A stretch of DNA of 64,000 nucleotides from Trileptium ribeirensis (taxonomy: Eukaryota; Nematoda; Enoplea; Enoplida; Thoracostomopsidae). This document shows, piece by piece, positions 60,165 to 64,000 of this stretch. A model generated the notes under the pieces. The model saw only the letters and a list, made by a program, of their open reading frames with translations. It was not told where the DNA came from and did not search any database. The stretch is from NCBI GenBank assembly GCA_030248225.1, contig JASANE010030077.1:62001-126000 (forward strand), written 5' to 3'. The position numbers and the translations under genes are program-made. Position 1 is the first letter of the stretch, and each line of letters starts with the position of its first letter.

Positions 60165-60240
60165 TGGCCTGCCCACAGCCCTCCGAAAAGTGGGAGGGAA
60201 TAGGGAACCAATGTTCATTCTCGGGAGAAATGTCAAAGTA
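60165..60240. mobile_element. MITE end fragment
   Basis: GGCCTGCCCACAGCCCTCC, GAAAAGTGGGAGGG and ATGTTCATTCTCGGG match the ATAGTG-side end of 12575-12950. The other end is missing. Confidence 0.55.
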
Positions 60241-60989
60241 AATCCTTTTAATCGATCGTTTGGTTGCAATAGCATGACAACTACTTGCGTTAATTTAATG
60301 TTCAGAACTAACTTTTGAATTTGCAGAGCATTCACATTTTCTTTGACTACCTTCAAAATAACTGCGCTATAACTGTTACGAACCTTAATTTCCAACGACC
60401 GTTGGGCCTTTAGAACACTAAACGCGAGACAAAAATACCATTGTAGCAATCTCACATACTTTACAGCAAAAAAAGATAACTCATTATAGTATATCTTACC
60501 GCAAAGACCCTTGTTTTGCCATTTACTACATGTGGCTATTTCTAAGTTGAAGAGTGCGACGTCGATAGTGCAATCGATTTCTAATCTTTCTGAATTATAT
60601 AGTTTGTGGCGGCTAATTATCAAATGTATTGCATAATTACCCATTAAGATCTGGAATTTTGGCTTTGCTTTTTGTTTTACCTTTTGATTTAATTTCAAAA
60701 ATCAATAAAGTTCAATTTGCACGATAGTGAGGAATTCGCTGTCCGTAGCACTTAGTATAGAACTAGATATATCTTATAAAATACCTGATTTTTACCCGTG
60801 AAAAACTAAAAAAAAGTGAAACTTTACAGCTTTCAAGTCGGGACATAAGTTACTGGTCAACGACGGAAAATTACCTCCAAAATCGAATATTTTAATGCTC
60901 GAACTACAAAATGTTTGTAATTTAAATGAAGCGGGCGAAGGGTGCGGAGTTTCCAGTTAGGGGAACGATTGTTAAACTTTGTTTTGACC

Positions 60990-61325
60990 GTTTCTGTCAC
61001 ACAACTCATCTTGGGGTAAATGATTTCGACAAATTTTTTTATTCGGTAGCAAAAGTTATGAGGATTATGTCCTTTAGTTGCACGCGAACAGCCCCGATAT
61101 CATCTTCGGGGTCAAATTGGCAAAAAGCGGGCGTTTAGTAGTTCTTTGTCAAATCTGGCCATACAAGTACCAGCTTTTCGCCACCCATATCTTGCGAAAC
61201 AGACGTCGCATCTAAACCATAGAAACCACCATGTAGAATCAGCTCATCGAGATCTACTACTTTTGCTGACCACCACTTTTATGTGCGGTTACTCCCTGGG
61301 CCACTGTGGTCCTGTTGCGCCAATC
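60990..61325. repeat. Dispersed repeat shared with 13880-14210
   Basis: Same orientation and order of landmarks as the 13880 copy (TTTCGACAAATTT through CTCATCGAGATCTAC to GGGCCACTGTGG). Confidence 0.5.
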
Positions 61326-61670
61326 TGAGGAATGGTCCGATCTGAAAACTTGAAGTTTTGAGATATGATGTTTGAAAAAATTTAGGTAAAAGTAAATCAA
61401 TCTGCAGCATGAAGTTTGCAAGGTAATCTGTTTTAATCTCGACTTTAATCTCTGCTTTAATCTAATAACTACCTAGAACATTGCCTTTGTTTGGAAAATT
61501 TCGACCGTTTTTTGTTCTACTGCTAATTCTGTTGGCACAGCAGTGTATGATGTAGCATAATCCAAAGATCAGACCTTTGTTCAGATCGATCCTTTCGTTA
61601 TATAGTGAATCAGACATCCGATCTGTGTATTTATGAATTCGCACTAAACGAAATTTTATATACCTACTAG

Positions 61671-61990
61671 TCATAACAGCTGGTTCAGAGGCAAATTGTC
61701 ATCCACATCAGCTCCATTGGCTTCACCGTCATCACTTTCGATTTCGTTACTTGACTCATCCGAAACCTCCTCCATCTGGAATCGCTCATTGCCTACAACT
61801 TTTAAGCTTCGATAGTAGCCCCAGTACTGTTTTGGGATTGCATGCGAGTCGCACAGAGCTTTCAAATCTTTTTTTTAGTTGCAGAGATGGGCGGAGTTGT
61901 GTAGGCTTGTTTCAAGGCATCCTTTTTCTTGTACGGCGATCGTCAAGTTGCACATGAACAAAATCCGAAATGAAATCCTTGCGATACTGT
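61671..61990 (-). pseudogene. C-terminal fragment of the transposase-like family
   Basis: On the minus strand, AYTTPPISATKKKI, then (after a frameshift) KALCDSHAIPKQYWGYYRSLKV-type sequence, followed by an acidic tail (SDESSNEIESDDGE). The PISxxKK, LC and IPxxYxxxYxxL pattern is the same C-terminal signature as KKADLLDVVCTEAIRRAYRY in the remnant at 25020-26800. Only this end is preserved. Confidence 0.55.
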
Positions 61991-62672
61991 ATCGCATCAA
62001 GTTTCGGTTGAAATTGTGAAATGAAATTTTTAGGTACCAAGGGAATCAAAAATCGAGAAATTTTTCTGTTTTAAATCTGGACATTGGGTTCATTTTCGAC
62101 CAACTCGTCGAACTGAATCAAGTGGTAGCCAAATTTAACACGAATTTATTCGACATAAATATATTGAAATTTCCGATATTTTTGTATCTTGGAGATCTCG
62201 ATGGGTTGTCAGGGAATCGCTAGAACCAGAGCTAGCGGTAAACCAGAGACATGGGATTGGCTGGAAGCTTAAAAGTCCAAATAACCAGTGCTAAATAACT
62301 AATTTAGGACAGAAGCTGGAGATTTATTATATCTGGAGTTGGCTATTTGGATTTGGAAATTTTCAGGAAAATGTTAACAGGGTACCATATTTAAAATCTA
62401 CCTAATCGTTGAATTCTCAAGATGAAATGGTAAAGGTTTTTTGTTTAAACTAAAACATATTTATTTCTCAAAACATTTCGTGGCTGATTTTCAAATATTT
62501 CCTGATACGTACTATATTTTAACACAAAGTACAGTTATCTTATATATAACCCTTTATGTTGTGAAGCATCTTAATACCTTAGTGCGTTAGCTTTGATCGT
62601 TGCGTAGCGTGCATATGCCTGCATATTGCTATTCACTCGCATTGTGGGGAGCATTAAGTATCCGAGTACCGG

Positions 62673-62890
62673 CGTCGTCGTAGCTCAGAGGTTAGCGAGC
62701 GCAACTCTAAAGCAAACGGCTCGGGTTCGGCAACAGTTTGTTCAATGAAAGCCGAAATGAAAACTATTTCATGAAGCAGTTGGTTAAACTGACCAAAATA
62801 GGAACAGCGTGGTCGTCGAGATAAATGTCATGGGCACATTTATCACCGCGACACATGATGCACTGCCGGTTTTTCTTATTTAAACTACTA
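62673..62890 (+). mobile_element. tRNA-derived SINE
   Basis: TAGCTCAGAGGTTAGCGAGC is a near-consensus tRNA/pol III A box, and GGGTTCGGCAAC about 45 bases later stands in the B-box position, diverged at its 3' half. About 150 bp of unrelated body follow, including ATGTCATGGGCACATTTATC and GATGCACTGCCGG. No clover-leaf acceptor pairing is evident, so this is a SINE, not a functional tRNA gene. Confidence 0.65.
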
Positions 62891-63650
62891 TTCTATAAAT
62901 TTAACCTTGCAACATCAAAGATCTCTTTCCAAAATATGGATTATCCCAAAATCAACTGATAATGAAAAGAGCAAAAAACCCGCGACTGTCACAAGAGCTT
63001 AAGTCCGAAAAATGCCAAATTTCGACGAATTTTTGTGTTTATAACTCGATTCAAATAAAAATACGCAAATTTTGACTTACACCGCTAGATTTTCTAGCTA
63101 TGATAACAAGCTGTGGTTGAATAGAACTTTTCGTCAAAAATACGATATTTCCCTTAACCTAACTGTTTGTAACTGGTTCATAGTTTAACGTCTGTGGCTG
63201 CGTGATCAAAGGCCGTTATGTTATAGCTACTTTAGCCTTGCCTAACTTTTTGCTCCGCGAACACCCTTATCTTCGTCTAAGTTATCACCTCGTCAATTTT
63301 TACCTGTTTGGCTTCAACTCTACTTGATTTAAAAGGAAAACCGCCACGATAACTTCAAAGAGACACACTGGACGTTAGGGACACATTCTGAAAACGTTCG
63401 CAAGTTTATCCAAGATTAACTATTTTCCCTATGGCCCAGGGCAAACCGTATCTTCCTAGGAAACCTTGCGCAACTTTTATAAAAAGTAACCCTACCGCTG
63501 GTAGATCGATATATTCGTGGCTGCATACTTTCCTTCATTTACGAACTCGCAACTTATTTTAACATCGAACTTGGATCTAGATAGATCTAAATACATATTC
63601 TCAACATTAGGGGGGGGCAATTTTCACATAATGGAATCACAATATAACAG

Positions 63651-64000
63651 TATTTGTTTAAGACGTGCCTGTGCCTCCAAACACTACTCAACTATATTAC
63701 GCTGCATACTTTGGTTGAATTGGACAGTGCAATTCGAACCAATATTAAATCGTTTGTATACTATTGGGATCGATACAAAGCGACGATATTTTCAACGACA
63801 TGTGAAAACTCAACAGTCGCCATGTCTTCTCGATTCGGCTCGCACAACGCTACTTCAGTCATGGATTTTAACAATAGCGGAATGTTATGTGAAGATTTGC
63901 ATAAGGGTCCACTAGAAGTATCTTTCAGCGTTGAACATGACACTAAAATAGATCAATATTTTGGCTTAATTCAGCATTTGAATACATTGTGCTGCTGTGA
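63651..64000 (+). CDS. HEATR6: HEATR6-like exon 17, open at the window edge
   Basis: Starts after AATATAACAG in phase 0 and stays open for 116 codons to base 64000. YLFKTCLCLQTLLNYITLH, LVELDSAIRTNIKSFVYYW aligns to human FKYCVSLRTQICQALIHLL and LPCMKETLELSGNMVQSYI. The remainder is Ser-rich and then reads GPLEVSFSVEHDTKIDQYF, beyond clear alignment. In the human protein about 70 residues remain after this point, so this is near the C-terminus. The last third could also be intron. Confidence 0.82.

Larger units (their letters stand above)
59311..63650. other. Intron 16 with SINE and transposon fragments
   Basis: About 4.3 kb. Holds a MITE end (60165-60240), a dispersed repeat (60990-61325), a C-terminal fragment of the transposase-like family (61671-61990, minus) and a tRNA-like SINE (62673-62890). 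The 198-aa minus frame at 60102-60698 covers the MITE end and AT-rich DNA and shows no domain. Confidence 0.6.
633..64000 (+). other. HEATR6: HEATR6-like gene locus (partial at both ends)
   Basis: Seventeen candidate exons on the plus strand join without phase conflict into roughly 1,100 codons. Read in order, they follow human HEATR6 (about 1,180 aa, also called amplified in breast cancer protein 1) from about residue 250 to near the C-terminus. The clearest blocks are FGFWFHFLPDT against YGYWSAFVPDT, FTPVSVVLSNSICEVHR against FTPFSVMIACSIRELHR, VRLEAFQLL against VRLEALQVL, and LQMHGLKLFAEIL against IQLHGAKLLEEL. HEATR6 is a poorly characterised, alpha-helical HEAT-repeat protein presumed to act as a scaffold; nothing here adds a catalytic role. 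The N-terminal exons lie outside the window and the last exon is open at its edge. Introns range from about 0.3 to 14 kb. The identification is by recalled family sequence, not by a search. Confidence 0.87.

Noticed and set aside
60102..60698. 198-aa minus-strand open frame
   Set aside because: It spans a MITE end and AT-rich intron DNA, has no domain or motif, and no supporting splice or promoter context. Probably chance.
62673..62745. Functional tRNA gene
   Set aside because: The A box is good, but the B box is diverged and no acceptor or anticodon stems pair. A SINE head explains it better.

Overview
The window is from a eukaryotic nuclear genome. It is AT-rich and has long introns with good GT/AG borders and many transposable-element remains. 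The one protein-coding host gene I can follow runs left to right across almost the whole window. Seventeen candidate exons join with consistent reading phases. Their translation follows, in order, the vertebrate protein HEATR6 (HEAT repeat-containing 6), starting near human residue 250-280 and ending near the C-terminus. The protein is strongly diverged from the human one, and the introns are rich in hAT-like, gag-only LTR and non-LTR elements. Both point to an invertebrate animal; the phylum cannot be fixed from this window.

Layout: exons 1-3 (633-8701) cover the end of the N-terminal HEAT region and a basic, glutamine- and serine-rich linker. Exons 4-8 (11686-22108) carry the serine/threonine linker and the HEATR6-specific block (DUF4042-type). 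Exons 9-17 (33682 to the window end) carry the C-terminal HEAT repeats. The first N-terminal exons lie left of the window. The last exon is still open at base 64000.

The introns hold most of the DNA. Intron 8 (22109-33681) contains a decayed minus-strand DNA-transposon gene (about 25020-26800) and a decayed non-LTR retrotransposon (about 29280-30310). Intron 9 (33938-47938) contains an 11.5-kb LTR retrotransposon (34054-45519, TSD TTAC). It has a gag ORF but no recognisable polymerase, and two hAT-like non-autonomous elements are nested inside it, each with a perfect 8-bp target duplication. A second copy of one of these lies at 51675-52838. Smaller inverted-repeat elements, a tRNA-like SINE, a 26-bp minisatellite and a 210-bp tandem duplication fill much of the rest.

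The least explained structures are two sets of hairpins inside the retrotransposon (41188-41366 and 41913-42165). Their stems change in sequence while staying paired, and their loops are conserved. I found no complete rRNA, tRNA or CRISPR, and no second host gene. All exon borders are read by eye and need transcript support.
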